DNA from: UBA4132 sp037133675
GTDB lineage: Bacteria; Pseudomonadota; Gammaproteobacteria; Methylococcales; Methylomonadaceae
DNA length: 64,000 nucleotides
Assembly: GCA_037133675.1 (NCBI GenBank)
Contig: JBAXNR010000006.1
Coordinates: forward strand, 13,530 to 77,529
Reading direction: 5' to 3'
Part shown: positions 1-8,327 of the stretch, one piece after another
Position numbering within the stretch: the stretch's first letter is position 1
How the letters are laid out: each line of letters starts with the position of its first letter
Translations under genes and position numbers: made by a program
Notes under the pieces: model-generated
What the model saw: the letters and a program-made list of their open reading frames with translations, nothing else
The model's database searches: none
Told to the model about the DNA's origin: nothing

Positions 1-1
1 G

Positions 2-139
2 GCTAAATTACAGTTAGATAAGGATTTATCAAAAGAAGAGATTGCCGATATTGTGGCTTTCTTGGACAGCTTGACTGGCGAATTCCCCAAACAAACCATG
101 CCAACATTGCCATCTACTCTGGGTAACACAACTAATTAA
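2..139 (+). CDS. C-terminal end of a cytochrome c peroxidase-like protein (partial)
   Basis: The window opens inside a reading frame of 45 codons ending in TAA. The residues include EEIADIVAFLDSLTG, then a Pro-rich tail with TMPTLP. This resembles the extreme C-terminus of di-haem cytochrome c peroxidase/MauG-type proteins, where a final helix such as 'DIVAFLxxLTGE' is followed by a short Pro-containing tail. No haem CXXCH lies in the visible part, so the call rests on that tail alone. A strong hairpin terminator follows. A mono-haem cytochrome c C-terminus is the main alternative. Confidence 0.5.
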   Translation, partial: AKLQLDKDLSKEEIADIVAFLDSLTGEFPKQTMPTLPSTLGNTTN

Positions 140-170
140 TCTCTAAATTAGACACCACTCGCACGGCTTA

Positions 171-206
171 GACCTGTCAGGTTTTTAAAACCTGACAGGT
201 CTTTTT
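171..206 (+). terminator. Rho-independent terminator after the peroxidase-like gene
   Basis: A perfect 15-bp stem (171-185 with 187-201, GACCTGTCAGGTTTT and its complement) is followed by five T residues on the + strand. The inner AGGTTTT-N-AAAACCT core recurs in the hairpin at 41898-41922, so this may be a repeat family used as a terminator. Confidence 0.8.
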
Positions 207-223
207 ATTTAACGGTCGAATAT

Positions 224-352
224 CGCGTAACGGTGGTGGGTTAAATCTGTAAGTGCGGAATACAAACCTAGGTTTGTACTCCAGAATACACAAGACTTAG
301 ACGTAATCAGATAGGTCATTGAAAATACAGGTTTAACCCACTACCCTACGCG
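224..352. repeat. MITE-like element with about 26-bp terminal inverted repeats
   Basis: The ends at 224-250 and 327-352 are imperfect inverted repeats sharing the core GTGGGTTAAAYCTGT. The interior carries an 18-bp perfect palindrome, TACAAACCTAGGTTTGTA, at 261-278. No coding capacity is seen. A second element with the same ends but a different internal palindrome lies at 28740-28846, and isolated ends are seen near 63878. The same 18-bp palindrome, extended to 26 bp, sits at 53731-53756. This element occupies most of the gap before rnlA. Confidence 0.6.
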
Positions 353-446
353 CTGACTTTTTATGGCTACCAAATCTGTGCGGCATCTAGTCAATGATGA
401 TAAAATAATACTTGGTAAATTAAGGTAAGCATTCGGAATATTCAAT

Positions 447-1478
447 ATGAATTTTAAAGGTCTTTGTTTAAATAGAGAATTAATAGATACTTCTTTAAAA
501 ACCTATGGTGAAAACATAGATATAATTCGTGAAGAAAAGGAAAAGTTCATTGAATATAAAATCTCATTGCCTAATCAAGAAATAGCATTATTGCAGGTTT
601 TTTATAATAAGGATGGAACAACAACTTTAGGCTGTAATGTTGGTAAAAATAAACCTTTATCTATTAAAATATCTGAGTATCTAAAGGAAAAATGCTCTGT
701 TGCTGGTAACATTACGAGACCATCGTTATCTGTTAATGATGTAACAGAAGGTAATTTTCAATTGATTCTGGAGTTTTTAAAAGAAGAATGTGGTGCATCC
801 GTTTCAGAACCTGTTTCAATACAACACGGGAAACAACATAAAATAACTGGAAAACAAGGCGATTTATTAACATTTAATTTATATAACACCAAAAAACTGC
901 TAATACAGGGAAGACCATCATTACTTTATAGCGATGCAATTGAAATCCTATCAGGATTATTCGATTATAAAGATATTATTAATGCTCAATTGAAAGTAGT
1001 TCAAGTTGATATTACAGCAGATGAAGTAGTATCTGAGTTGAAAATTTTGATGCCAAATGCTTACGGTTTTATGGAAAATAAACTTATATCTATTATTTCT
1101 CCCGCATTGGCTTTAAGGAAACTAGAAATAGATTTAAGTGATTATGGTTGTTTTGCTTTTCCAGCATTAAGAGGATTGGAAGGTTATATAAAAATTCTTT
1201 TTCTAAAAAGAATGAATATAGCAATAGGGAAAGATGGATTTGGCGAACATTTTTATAGTTCGGAATTAAAGAATGATTTAAAATCTAAACATGAATTAAA
1301 ACTATGTCATGCTATAGAAAAATCTTACAAATATTATAAAACTCAACGGCATGGTTTGTTTCATGTAGACTCTATAATAGAAACGACTAGAGTTATTTCA
1401 AACAAAAGTGAAGCAAATAGTATTGTTGAAAAAACAATTGAAATTATAGAAGAAACTTATACCTCGATAATAACGTGA
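447..1478 (+). CDS. rnlA: RnlA (RNase LS) toxin of an RnlAB system
   Basis: This is a 343-residue endoribonuclease toxin of the RNase LS family; E. coli RnlA has about 357 residues. Recognisable blocks, in order, are VFYNKDGTTTLG, LLIQGRPSLLY, FPALRGLEGYIK, GFGEHFY and RHGLFHVDSIIETTRVIS. The last holds the R-x4-H motif (R301, H306) of the HEPN-type catalytic domain. In E. coli RnlA degrades mRNA, including phage T4 transcripts, when the unstable antitoxin RnlB is lost. The ATG follows a GGA-rich stretch. The gene is 8 bases upstream of rnlB in the same orientation. The strongly AT-rich codon use differs from the metabolic genes downstream and suggests acquisition. Confidence 0.9.
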   Translation: MNFKGLCLNRELIDTSLKTYGENIDIIREEKEKFIEYKISLPNQEIALLQVFYNKDGTTTLGCNVGKNKPLSIKISEYLKEKCSVAGNITRPSLSVNDVTEGNFQLILEFLKEECGASVSEPVSIQHGKQHKITGKQGDLLTFNLYNTKKLLIQGRPSLLYSDAIEILSGLFDYKDIINAQLKVVQVDITADEVVSELKILMPNAYGFMENKLISIISPALALRKLEIDLSDYGCFAFPALRGLEGYIKILFLKRMNIAIGKDGFGEHFYSSELKNDLKSKHELKLCHAIEKSYKYYKTQRHGLFHVDSIIETTRVISNKSEANSIVEKTIEIIEETYTSIIT

Positions 1479-1485
1479 GGTTTTT

Positions 1486-1857
1486 ATGAAAAAGCAATAT
1501 CAATTAACAAAATTCGATGGAGATACTTACAAATATATAAGTTTTTCTATTGATTATTCCCGTCCAGAAGAATATTTGTCTGATATGGCGAAGGAACTTG
1601 CACGAAAAAAATTTAAAGGATATGTTTTATTTGACTTATTATTATGTAATGGATTAAATCCTCAACGCTATGTTAAATCTTATTTTAATGGTGAAAACTT
1701 TCAATTTGACTCATTTTCTACTTTAAGTGATAAAGAGTTAGATGACAACATCAAAAAATTCACTTTCAATTTTTATTCATCTAAAAGTGAATTATTAGAA
1801 AGCAGTAATTTATTGTCTCGAGCGCAGAAATTTTTAGTGCGAAAAAATTTTCAATAA
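1486..1857 (+). CDS. rnlB: RnlB antitoxin
   Basis: The protein has 123 residues, the same size as E. coli RnlB. The central block GYVLFDLLLCNG followed by RYV matches the family's 'GEILFDLLCANG...RFV' signature. RnlB binds and neutralises RnlA. A GTGAGG ribosome-binding sequence lies just before the ATG and overlaps the end of rnlA, which suggests translational coupling. Toxin-first order is the usual one for rnlAB. The gene is AT-rich like rnlA. Confidence 0.88.
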   Translation: MKKQYQLTKFDGDTYKYISFSIDYSRPEEYLSDMAKELARKKFKGYVLFDLLLCNGLNPQRYVKSYFNGENFQFDSFSTLSDKELDDNIKKFTFNFYSSKSELLESSNLLSRAQKFLVRKNFQ

Positions 1858-1951
1858 GAACTCAAACAGCCAAATAATAAAAAATAATCTTGGCAAAATT
1901 AATTTGCCTTTTATTTAAGGCAGTTAGTTTATCATCTGGAGTTATAACGAA

Positions 1952-3379
1952 GTGTTACAAGCTCATCCTAATCAAGAAGTTACTAATTTAAGAAAAGCAG
2001 GACAATTAACCGAAGCCTACACTAGAGGCTATGAACTTCTTAAAGAAAATCCAGATGATAAATATCTTGCTAATGCCATTGGCTGGGTATTACATGACAA
2101 AATAAAACAATTAGTTAGTGAAGCTAAACAATTAAAATCTGTCGATAATGGCTTATCAATCAACATTTACGATATTCTAAGAGAATATGCAAAGTTGAAT
2201 GTTATTCGTCCAGACTTTCTTTTTAGTTTTTTACTAATTCAAACATTTCAATTTCCAAAAGAACTTAAGTTTTTACCTAAGTTTATGATGTGGGCTGGCA
2301 TTGATAGCTTTAGACCAGATGATTTCCAAACACAAGATGGGAATGAGGGGGTAGTTTATGAGTCACTCGTGGAAAAAGTAGCTAGAAAAACAGCTAAAGT
2401 TGCACATGAATTAAGTTTACAAGAATATTCAAACCTCAAAGAAATACAAGAATTTACTATTGCGTTAATAGATTTAGCTTTTGCTCAAGCGAAAATTCAA
2501 AAACCAGAATGGCTTAACTACCATAAAGCATTATTACTTCATAAATTAGGAAGGTCGAAAGATTCTCAAGAACTTTTAATTCCATTTGTAAAGCAAAAAA
2601 GAAGTGATTATTGGACTTGGCACGCTTTAGCTAAAGTCGTTGAAATTTCAGAGCCTAAACGTGCTTTAACATTATATGCAAAAGCGTGTTTAACGTGTAA
2701 AGATGAAAATTTTGGAGTTAATGTTTTTGAAGATTTAAGTCGTTTAGCAAGTCAACAAAATGAATTAGCACTTGCTAAATGGTCTGCTAATCAATCGTTC
2801 ACTATTCGCAATAAAAATGAATGGCACATTCCTCAATCACTTCGTAATCTTTTGGATGCTGATTGGTATATTCATACTGAAAATATTCCTAATCCAGACA
2901 ACTTATTAAAAGATGTAGCTGCGGACGCTGAAAAGATTATTTGGGTAAATTGTTCAGAATATGAAGCTAACTATATTGAAAGCTTTCAAACTAAAAATGA
3001 TAAAAAGATGGTCAAATTTGGATTAACTATCCAAGGGGAATCTCAAGAAATTGTTTGTCCTGCACAAAAGCTTTTAAATAATCATAATCTCGTATTTGGT
3101 GAACCCGTAACAGTAACAATTGATGAGTCTGATAACCGTTTAACCATTATTGCACTTGAAAAACGCGAAGCAGGTAAATGTTTTGATAGCCTAATGATTA
3201 AAACTGGCGTTTTTCGTTCTGCACAAGGTGGATTTGGTTTTATGGATGATGTTTTTATTCCACCCAATTTAGCTAGTCAATTGGAAAATGCCCAAACAGT
3301 TAGCTTTGCTGTTGTGAAGAAATTAGACAAAAAGAAAAATAAATGGGGTTTAACAGCAGTTAGTATATATATTCCCTGA
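1952..3379 (+). CDS. TPR-like protein with a C-terminal small beta domain
   Basis: The protein has 475 residues from a GTG start with GGAG about ten bases upstream; no in-frame ATG fits the N-terminus. Residues 1-300 are helical and TPR-like, for example EAYTRGYELLKENPDDKYLANAIGW near the start and repeated 'A..L.KLGR..D' segments. The last 60 residues (KTGVFRSAQGGFGFMDDVFIPP, then VKKLDKKKNKWG) look like an OB-fold or S1/cold-shock-like domain. Similar TPR-plus-OB proteins occur near defence genes, and this one sits directly after rnlAB. No enzymatic motif was seen and the function is unknown. Confidence 0.6.
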   Translation: MLQAHPNQEVTNLRKAGQLTEAYTRGYELLKENPDDKYLANAIGWVLHDKIKQLVSEAKQLKSVDNGLSINIYDILREYAKLNVIRPDFLFSFLLIQTFQFPKELKFLPKFMMWAGIDSFRPDDFQTQDGNEGVVYESLVEKVARKTAKVAHELSLQEYSNLKEIQEFTIALIDLAFAQAKIQKPEWLNYHKALLLHKLGRSKDSQELLIPFVKQKRSDYWTWHALAKVVEISEPKRALTLYAKACLTCKDENFGVNVFEDLSRLASQQNELALAKWSANQSFTIRNKNEWHIPQSLRNLLDADWYIHTENIPNPDNLLKDVAADAEKIIWVNCSEYEANYIESFQTKNDKKMVKFGLTIQGESQEIVCPAQKLLNNHNLVFGEPVTVTIDESDNRLTIIALEKREAGKCFDSLMIKTGVFRSAQGGFGFMDDVFIPPNLASQLENAQTVSFAVVKKLDKKKNKWGLTAVSIYIP

Positions 3380-3498
3380 ATAAATTAATCAGCCTATAGC
3401 AGCGCAATTTTGGTTGCCGATAAAATAATATAAATCCCCATAAGGAATAACTATGTCTCACACGTCTTAGAAAGCGAAAACGAACAAACAAAAAACTC

Positions 3499-3690
3499 AT
3501 GCAAAAATTAACTAAAAAGCTAAATATTCATTGTCGGTTTGTTTTGCAGAAAACAAAATCAAAAAACCGTAAACAAGATGAAATAAATGAGGCTATTGAG
3601 TTTGTAAAATCCTTTTCACAAGAAACCACCTCCTTTGGCGACCCGTTAGCATGGCAACAAACAGAACGGCAAGAGCGGTCTTTGGATTAA
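3499..3690 (+). CDS. Antitoxin-like protein of a VapBC-type pair (possibly truncated)
   Basis: This is a 63-residue reading frame. Its C-terminal part has an 'A-I-E-F-V-K' helix followed by FGDPLAWQQTERQERSLD. That is the kind of tail seen in antitoxins encoded directly upstream of PIN-domain toxins (DP-x-W-Q-x-x-x-R-x-x-R-S/P-L). The N-terminal 25 residues are basic and unconvincing. A better ribosome site (AAGGAA) precedes an ATG at 3453 that is closed by a stop after five codons in another frame, so the true N-terminus may be damaged. It ends four bases before the PIN gene. Confidence 0.5.
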   Translation: MQKLTKKLNIHCRFVLQKTKSKNRKQDEINEAIEFVKSFSQETTSFGDPLAWQQTERQERSLD

Positions 3691-3694
3691 TGAA

Positions 3695-4059
3695 ATGATT
3701 TTATTAGACAGCAATATTCTAATTTATTCGTGTCAAACCGAGTTTGTCTCTAAAAACCACTAGTTTTAGACACAAAAAACGGCGTTTCACATATTTCCAA
3801 ACTCGAAGTTTTAGGGTTTCCACGTTTAACAGCGATTGAAAAGCAATATTTTGAAAATGTTTTTAAAATTCTGAAAATTATGCCGATAAATGAAGCCGTG
3901 GTTGATAAAGCGATTGAATTACGGCAACAATTTAAAATAAAATCAAATGACAGTATTATTGCTGCCACTGCGTTATTAAATAATAGGGATGTTTACACAA
4001 GAAACGTAGATGATTTTAAAAATATTATGGGCTTAAACGTTATTAATCCTATCTTATAA
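3695..4059 (+). pseudogene. PIN-domain (VapC-like) toxin, frameshifted
   Basis: Frame one reads MILLDSNILIYS and stops at 3761-3763. The frame starting near 3757 then reads PLVLDTKNGVSHISKLEVLGF, SNDSIIAATALL and YTRNVDDF, and ends at 4057-4059. Joined, these give a typical VapC of about 120 residues with the PIN acidic set: Asp5, Glu in KLEVLGF, Asp in NDSIIAA and Asp in NVDDF. The break lies at an A5 run (3752-3756); one extra A would restore the whole frame. The product is an RNase toxin if expressed. It may be a real inactivation, a sequencing slip, or a switchable tract. Confidence 0.75.
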
Positions 4060-4148
4060 AATAATCTATGAGTGGCTATTAAAAAATTCGTAAGATGGAT
4101 AATATGTAGAATGTGATAAAACAAAACATCCACTCTAAAAAGTGCTGA

Positions 4149-4202
4149 ATGGTACGCGATAATGAAGACTTTGCTCGTTTAATCACCTGTTATAGCTTGT
4201 GA
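4149..4202 (+). pseudogene. Possible remnant of a DUF6883-like gene
   Basis: A 17-codon stretch, MVRDNEDFARLITCYSL plus stop, resembles the C-terminal end of DUF6883-type proteins ('...W.v..gedfPRLvTcY.L'). Upstream sequence does not stay open in this frame. It ends eight bases before the DUF4926-like gene, and the two families often occur side by side. The match is short, so the call is weak. Confidence 0.25.
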
Positions 4203-4209
4203 GGTTAAA

Positions 4210-4425
4210 ATTAAATTATTAGATGCTGTTGCCTTATTAGAAACTATCCCAAATAGTGGCTTATATAAGGGACAGGTCGGAACAATTGTTGAGGTCTATG
4301 AAGCCGATGTTTTTGAAGTAGAATTTTGCGATATAAAAGGTCAAACCTACGCTTTAAAAACCTTATCTGCGGATAAATTATTATTATTGCATCATAGCCC
4401 TGTTTTAGAACAAGCAGCGGCTTGA
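4210..4425 (+). CDS. DUF4926-like small protein with an apparent ATT start
   Basis: The 71 residues begin IKLLDAVALLE. They contain GLYKGQVGTIVEVYEADVFEVEF and GQTYALKTL, the pattern of the DUF4926 family (small SH3-like folds often beside toxin or immunity genes). The frame is open from 4183 but holds no ATG, GTG or TTG before the conserved start. An ATT at 4210 sits five bases after GAGG and lines up with the expected Met. It is either a rare ATT start or a gene whose ATG has mutated. The function is unknown. Confidence 0.45.
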   Translation: MKLLDAVALLETIPNSGLYKGQVGTIVEVYEADVFEVEFCDIKGQTYALKTLSADKLLLLHHSPVLEQAAA

Positions 4426-4515
4426 TTGCGTGGAGCTACGGAACGTTTACAAATTAATTCACTATTTTCGTTTGGGATTATCAACCCATGAGAAACGGAC
4501 ATACAAAACAATTAT

Positions 4516-5781
4516 TTAGTTCACCTTATAAAGCGGTATTGCCGCAATACGCGCATCAATTTTGTTCGATAATTCCTGATAAGCTTTGCTGTTGATTGAT
4601 CCATAGCGATTTTTAAAATCGGCAGCATTCATTTTTTCAGGTAAATCCGTAGGGTTGGGCATAAAGTCGGTGTAATCTTTTATTTTTGTCATAGCCAATT
4701 GTAACTGGCGTGCGCTTTCAGGGCTTGCGGTCGCTATTTCACCAAACCGTGTACCTGCTTTATCAGCCGCTAAGTCGATAAAACTAAAGCCACTTCCTCC
4801 CTCTTGGGCATCGCTTAATTCTTTTTCTTCGCCAACAACTTTGGCAACTTCATCATCAACCGATGTGGTCAATGCCGCAGAACCAATAAAATGCTGCGCT
4901 AAATCGCTACGTTTGTATAAAAAAGCCGCATATTGTTTGCCTTGAGGTGGTTTTTCTGATGACAAAAACGGTTTAGTCTCTTTTTTATTGACATAATCGT
5001 TGACCGACATAATAACTAATCTATTTTCATCAATAGCGTTGTCAAGCGTCGAGCGTTGATAAGCGATTTCAAACAATGGTTTTAATAAATCTGCTAGAGA
5101 CAAACGCCACGCAGGATCATGATGAGCGATAATGTCGGCAATTTTTTGTTGATAAATTTTTAGAGCGGGACTGTTATCGGTGCGCGTTAATACGTTGCGT
5201 GTATGTATTAGAGTTTCTAAGTTAGAAAAATAACTAATGATAATTTTATCTGATTCAATTTTAACGCTTCTTATCGGGCTAGTTGCTAAGATGAAATAGT
5301 TATTTAACGAACTGTGCTGAATAATAGCATTGATAATAATGCCCGCTATTTTGGCAGGGATTAATAAATTTCCCGCTTTAAATTTGGTAATCGTAGGTAA
5401 CGGATCACCTTTTTCATTGCCTAATCTAAAGGTGATATTTAAGTATTTACCTAGTCGATTTTCGGGTAAGGTGGTGGTCACCACAAATTTTAGTTTATTT
5501 TCTTTCAGCGATATTTGCACCGCGCTTTTGCTGTAGCGATTTAATAAATAATTAGCGGCAAGATTAAGGTCGGCATGACTTAACTCAATGATAGCAATTT
5601 CATCGGGCTTGGTTTCAGCCCCTTCATGAAGAACTTTTTTGGCTCTAATAATATCATCTCGCGTCAGCGACCAACTTAATTCAATTTCTGGCGTGTCACT
5701 GACACCAAAAATAACCAGCATGACACAAAGCAATACCAATGCGCACAGCAATAACAGAAAAATGCGTAATAAAATTTTCAT
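4516..5781 (-). CDS. Membrane-anchored conserved protein of unknown function
   Basis: The protein has 421 residues. Residues 5-27 form one hydrophobic segment (LRIFLLLLCALVLLCVMLVIFG), with the remainder predicted outside the cytoplasm. The C-terminal third holds KHFIGSAALT-like and GFSFIDLAADKAGTRFGE blocks (here HFIGSAALTTS and FSFIDLAADKAG), which look conserved and may bind metal through H and D residues. I do not recognise a named family. It lies 9 bases downstream of ppx on the same strand, so the two are probably co-transcribed. That link hints at an envelope or stress role but proves none. Confidence 0.6.
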   Translation of the reverse strand: MKILLRIFLLLLCALVLLCVMLVIFGVSDTPEIELSWSLTRDDIIRAKKVLHEGAETKPDEIAIIELSHADLNLAANYLLNRYSKSAVQISLKENKLKFVVTTTLPENRLGKYLNITFRLGNEKGDPLPTITKFKAGNLLIPAKIAGIIINAIIQHSSLNNYFILATSPIRSVKIESDKIIISYFSNLETLIHTRNVLTRTDNSPALKIYQQKIADIIAHHDPAWRLSLADLLKPLFEIAYQRSTLDNAIDENRLVIMSVNDYVNKKETKPFLSSEKPPQGKQYAAFLYKRSDLAQHFIGSAALTTSVDDEVAKVVGEEKELSDAQEGGSGFSFIDLAADKAGTRFGEIATASPESARQLQLAMTKIKDYTDFMPNPTDLPEKMNAADFKNRYGSINSKAYQELSNKIDARIAAIPLYKVN

Positions 5782-5790
5782 GAAACGAAC

Positions 5791-7290
5791 TTAACCAAAC
5801 TCCAGTTTGTAACCAGCGACCCTAAGATATTCTGCTTCTTGAGTCAAATCGGCATGAGTGAGTGGAGACTGTGCTAGCCAATTGAACGGGAATTTTACGG
5901 TAATTTTTGTTTTGGTCAGGGTTATTTTAAAGTTGGGCAAACTTTGTTCATCGCGGTTACGATGCAGCAAAATGGCTAAGCGTAAAACCAAGGTTAAACA
6001 GGCGGCTTGTTTATTCCACGGTGCGGGTAAATCGACAAAAATTGCATTGGCAAATTTGCGTCGATGTGTTCGGACAATTGTCGCTAATACCAATTGATCT
6101 TGCCTAGAAAAACCAGCTAAGTCGCTGTTTTCAATGAGATAAGCACTGTGTTTTTGATAGTGGGTATGGGCAATGTCTATGCCAATTTCATGTAAATCAG
6201 CCGCCCATTGTAAAAACTGTACGGCATCTTCATCATAAGACCAACTGTGTTTGTTGTTTAGCTGTGCCAGCATAGTGCTGATAGTTTGTTTAATTCGCGC
6301 CGCATGGTCTTTGTCAGTACGATAACGTTGAGCTAGGAGTTCAACGGTGCTAGCGCGTACATCGTCGTTTTCTAGTCGCCCTAATAAATCTTGTATCAGT
6401 CCTTCGCGTAATGCACCATCAGCAACCGTCATTTGCTCAATACCAAGACTTTTAAAGGTAGCATAAACAATCGCTACCCCGCCAACAAACACTGGTAAGC
6501 GTTCCTCGTCGAGTTCTGGCAAATTCAACTCATTGATGTGATTGCACTGATGAATGCGAGCAACCAGCAATTCTAAACCTGCTTTGGTGATACCGTTATT
6601 ACTCCAATTTTTAGCTTGCAATACTTTAGAAATCGAACGCAAGCTACCCGAAGCACCAATGGCTTGATCCCAATTATTACGCTGAAATTTTTTCTGAAAC
6701 GGCTCTAGTTGTTGCTGGGCAAATAACACTGCCTCCGCAAACGCACTTTTGGAGAGTACACCGTCTTTAAAAAAACGATTGCTTACCGTCACGCAGCCCA
6801 TATACAGACTTTCTTTTTCCTTGGGGGTATCACCGCTACCAATGATATATTCGGTGCTACCACCGCCTATATCCATGACTAAGCGTAACTGCGACTGGCT
6901 ACCCAAACTGTAAGCTACGCCTTGATAAATTAACCGCGCTTCTTCTATACCCGAAATAATATGTATCGGATGGTTGAGAATTTGTTGAGCTTTAGCTAGA
7001 AACGGTTGTGAGTTTTTAGCCGTTCGTAAGGTATTTGTGCCAACAATACGCACACTCTCCAAGGGAAAATGACGAATGCGCTGAGCAAATTTCTCCAAAC
7101 AAGCCAAGGCTCGTTGTTGGGTATTGCTATCAAGCATATCATCTTGATCTAAGCCAGACGCGAGTCTAACGGTTTCTTTTAATCGATCAATAGTTTGTAA
7201 CTTACCTTCTTTAAGGCTACAAACAATCATGTGAAAGCTGTTAGAACCTAAGTCAACAGCGGCAACAATTTCGGGTGTTTTATTCGGCAC
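5791..7290 (-). CDS. ppx: Exopolyphosphatase / pppGpp phosphohydrolase (Ppx/GppA family)
   Basis: The protein has 499 residues, the normal size of the family. The N-terminal actin-like ATPase fold shows VAAVDLGSNSFHMIV (phosphate-1 loop) and LVMDIGGGSTEYIIG (phosphate-2 loop). GASGSLRSISKVL follows, and VADGALREGLIQDLLGR closes the catalytic half. The C-terminal HD-like helical domain holds DLHEIGIDIAHTHYQKHSAYLI. The enzyme removes terminal phosphate from polyphosphate or from pppGpp. Sequence alone does not separate Ppx from GppA, although the long C-terminal domain fits Ppx. It is followed closely by the membrane-anchored unknown. Confidence 0.93.
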   Translation of the reverse strand: MPNKTPEIVAAVDLGSNSFHMIVCSLKEGKLQTIDRLKETVRLASGLDQDDMLDSNTQQRALACLEKFAQRIRHFPLESVRIVGTNTLRTAKNSQPFLAKAQQILNHPIHIISGIEEARLIYQGVAYSLGSQSQLRLVMDIGGGSTEYIIGSGDTPKEKESLYMGCVTVSNRFFKDGVLSKSAFAEAVLFAQQQLEPFQKKFQRNNWDQAIGASGSLRSISKVLQAKNWSNNGITKAGLELLVARIHQCNHINELNLPELDEERLPVFVGGVAIVYATFKSLGIEQMTVADGALREGLIQDLLGRLENDDVRASTVELLAQRYRTDKDHAARIKQTISTMLAQLNNKHSWSYDEDAVQFLQWAADLHEIGIDIAHTHYQKHSAYLIENSDLAGFSRQDQLVLATIVRTHRRKFANAIFVDLPAPWNKQAACLTLVLRLAILLHRNRDEQSLPNFKITLTKTKITVKFPFNWLAQSPLTHADLTQEAEYLRVAGYKLEFG

Positions 7291-7415
7291 AAGGAATCCG
7301 TTTTATGTATGGAGCGAGTTAATATCTGATAAAATCGCCAAAGTTTAGCCCATCCAATACTACGGATGAGCGTGTAATTTAACTTATTTAAAGGCTGTCG
7401 TTAAGTGATAATTTC

Positions 7416-8327
7416 ATGAAAGCATTATCTCTTGGTAATCTTCGTAAAACCTATAGTAATGGTTTTGAAGCATTAAAGGGTATTAATTTGCAAGTGGAGG
7501 AAGGTGATTTCTTTGCTTTGCTAGGGCCTAATGGCGCGGGAAAGTCTACTGCCATTGGTATTATCAGCTCGTTAGTGACTGCCTCCAGTGGCTCAGTCAG
7601 TATCTTTGGGCATGATTTGAAAACCGACCGTGAACGAGCCAAAAGTTGTATTGGTCTTGTGCCACAGGAAGTTAATTTTAATCAGTTTGATACCGTAAAA
7701 GGCATTGTTCTTAACCAAGCGGGTTATTACGGAATGCCCCGCAAACTGGCGTTACAGCGTACAGAACATTGTCTTAAGCAAATGGATTTATGGGATAAGC
7801 GTGATACTGTTTCCAGACGTTTATCAGGCGGTATGAAACGCCGCGTGATGATTGCGAGAGCGATGGTACACGCGCCTAAATTATTAATTCTCGATGAGCC
7901 AACAGCAGGCGTGGATATAGAAATTCGTCGCTCGATGTGGCTTATGATGCAGGAGGTTAATCAACAAGGCACAACCATTATTTTAACCACCCATTACTTG
8001 GAAGAAGCCGAAAGTCTGTGTCGCAATATTGCCATTATCGATGAAGGACGCATTGTAGAAAACTCCGATATGGCAAGTTTATTGTCACGCTTACATATCG
8101 ATCATTTTGTTTTGGATTTAGCCGAGCCTTTGAGTACCATGCCCACTATTGATGGTTGTCAGATTGAATTAATCTCCGATAAAGTATTGGCTATCGCCAT
8201 TCCCAAAGAAATAGGGCTAAATCAACTATTCAGTCAATTAACCGCCCAAAATATTCAAGTCATGAGCCTGAAAAATAAAACTAACCGTTTAGAGCAGTTG
8301 TTTATGGATTTAGTGGCATCTAAATGA
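7416..8327 (+). CDS. yadG: ABC transporter ATP-binding protein (YadG-like)
   Basis: The protein has 303 residues. It carries Walker A GPNGAGKST, signature RLSGGMKRRVMIARA, Walker B LLILDEPTAGVD and the H-loop TTHYLEEAE. The 'GVDIEIRRSMW' segment and the pairing with an ABC-2 permease match the YadGH/NodIJ-type exporter group. The stop overlaps the next start by four bases (ATGA). The exported substrate is unknown. It is divergent from ppx across about 125 bases. Confidence 0.9.
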   Translation: MKALSLGNLRKTYSNGFEALKGINLQVEEGDFFALLGPNGAGKSTAIGIISSLVTASSGSVSIFGHDLKTDRERAKSCIGLVPQEVNFNQFDTVKGIVLNQAGYYGMPRKLALQRTEHCLKQMDLWDKRDTVSRRLSGGMKRRVMIARAMVHAPKLLILDEPTAGVDIEIRRSMWLMMQEVNQQGTTIILTTHYLEEAESLCRNIAIIDEGRIVENSDMASLLSRLHIDHFVLDLAEPLSTMPTIDGCQIELISDKVLAIAIPKEIGLNQLFSQLTAQNIQVMSLKNKTNRLEQLFMDLVASK

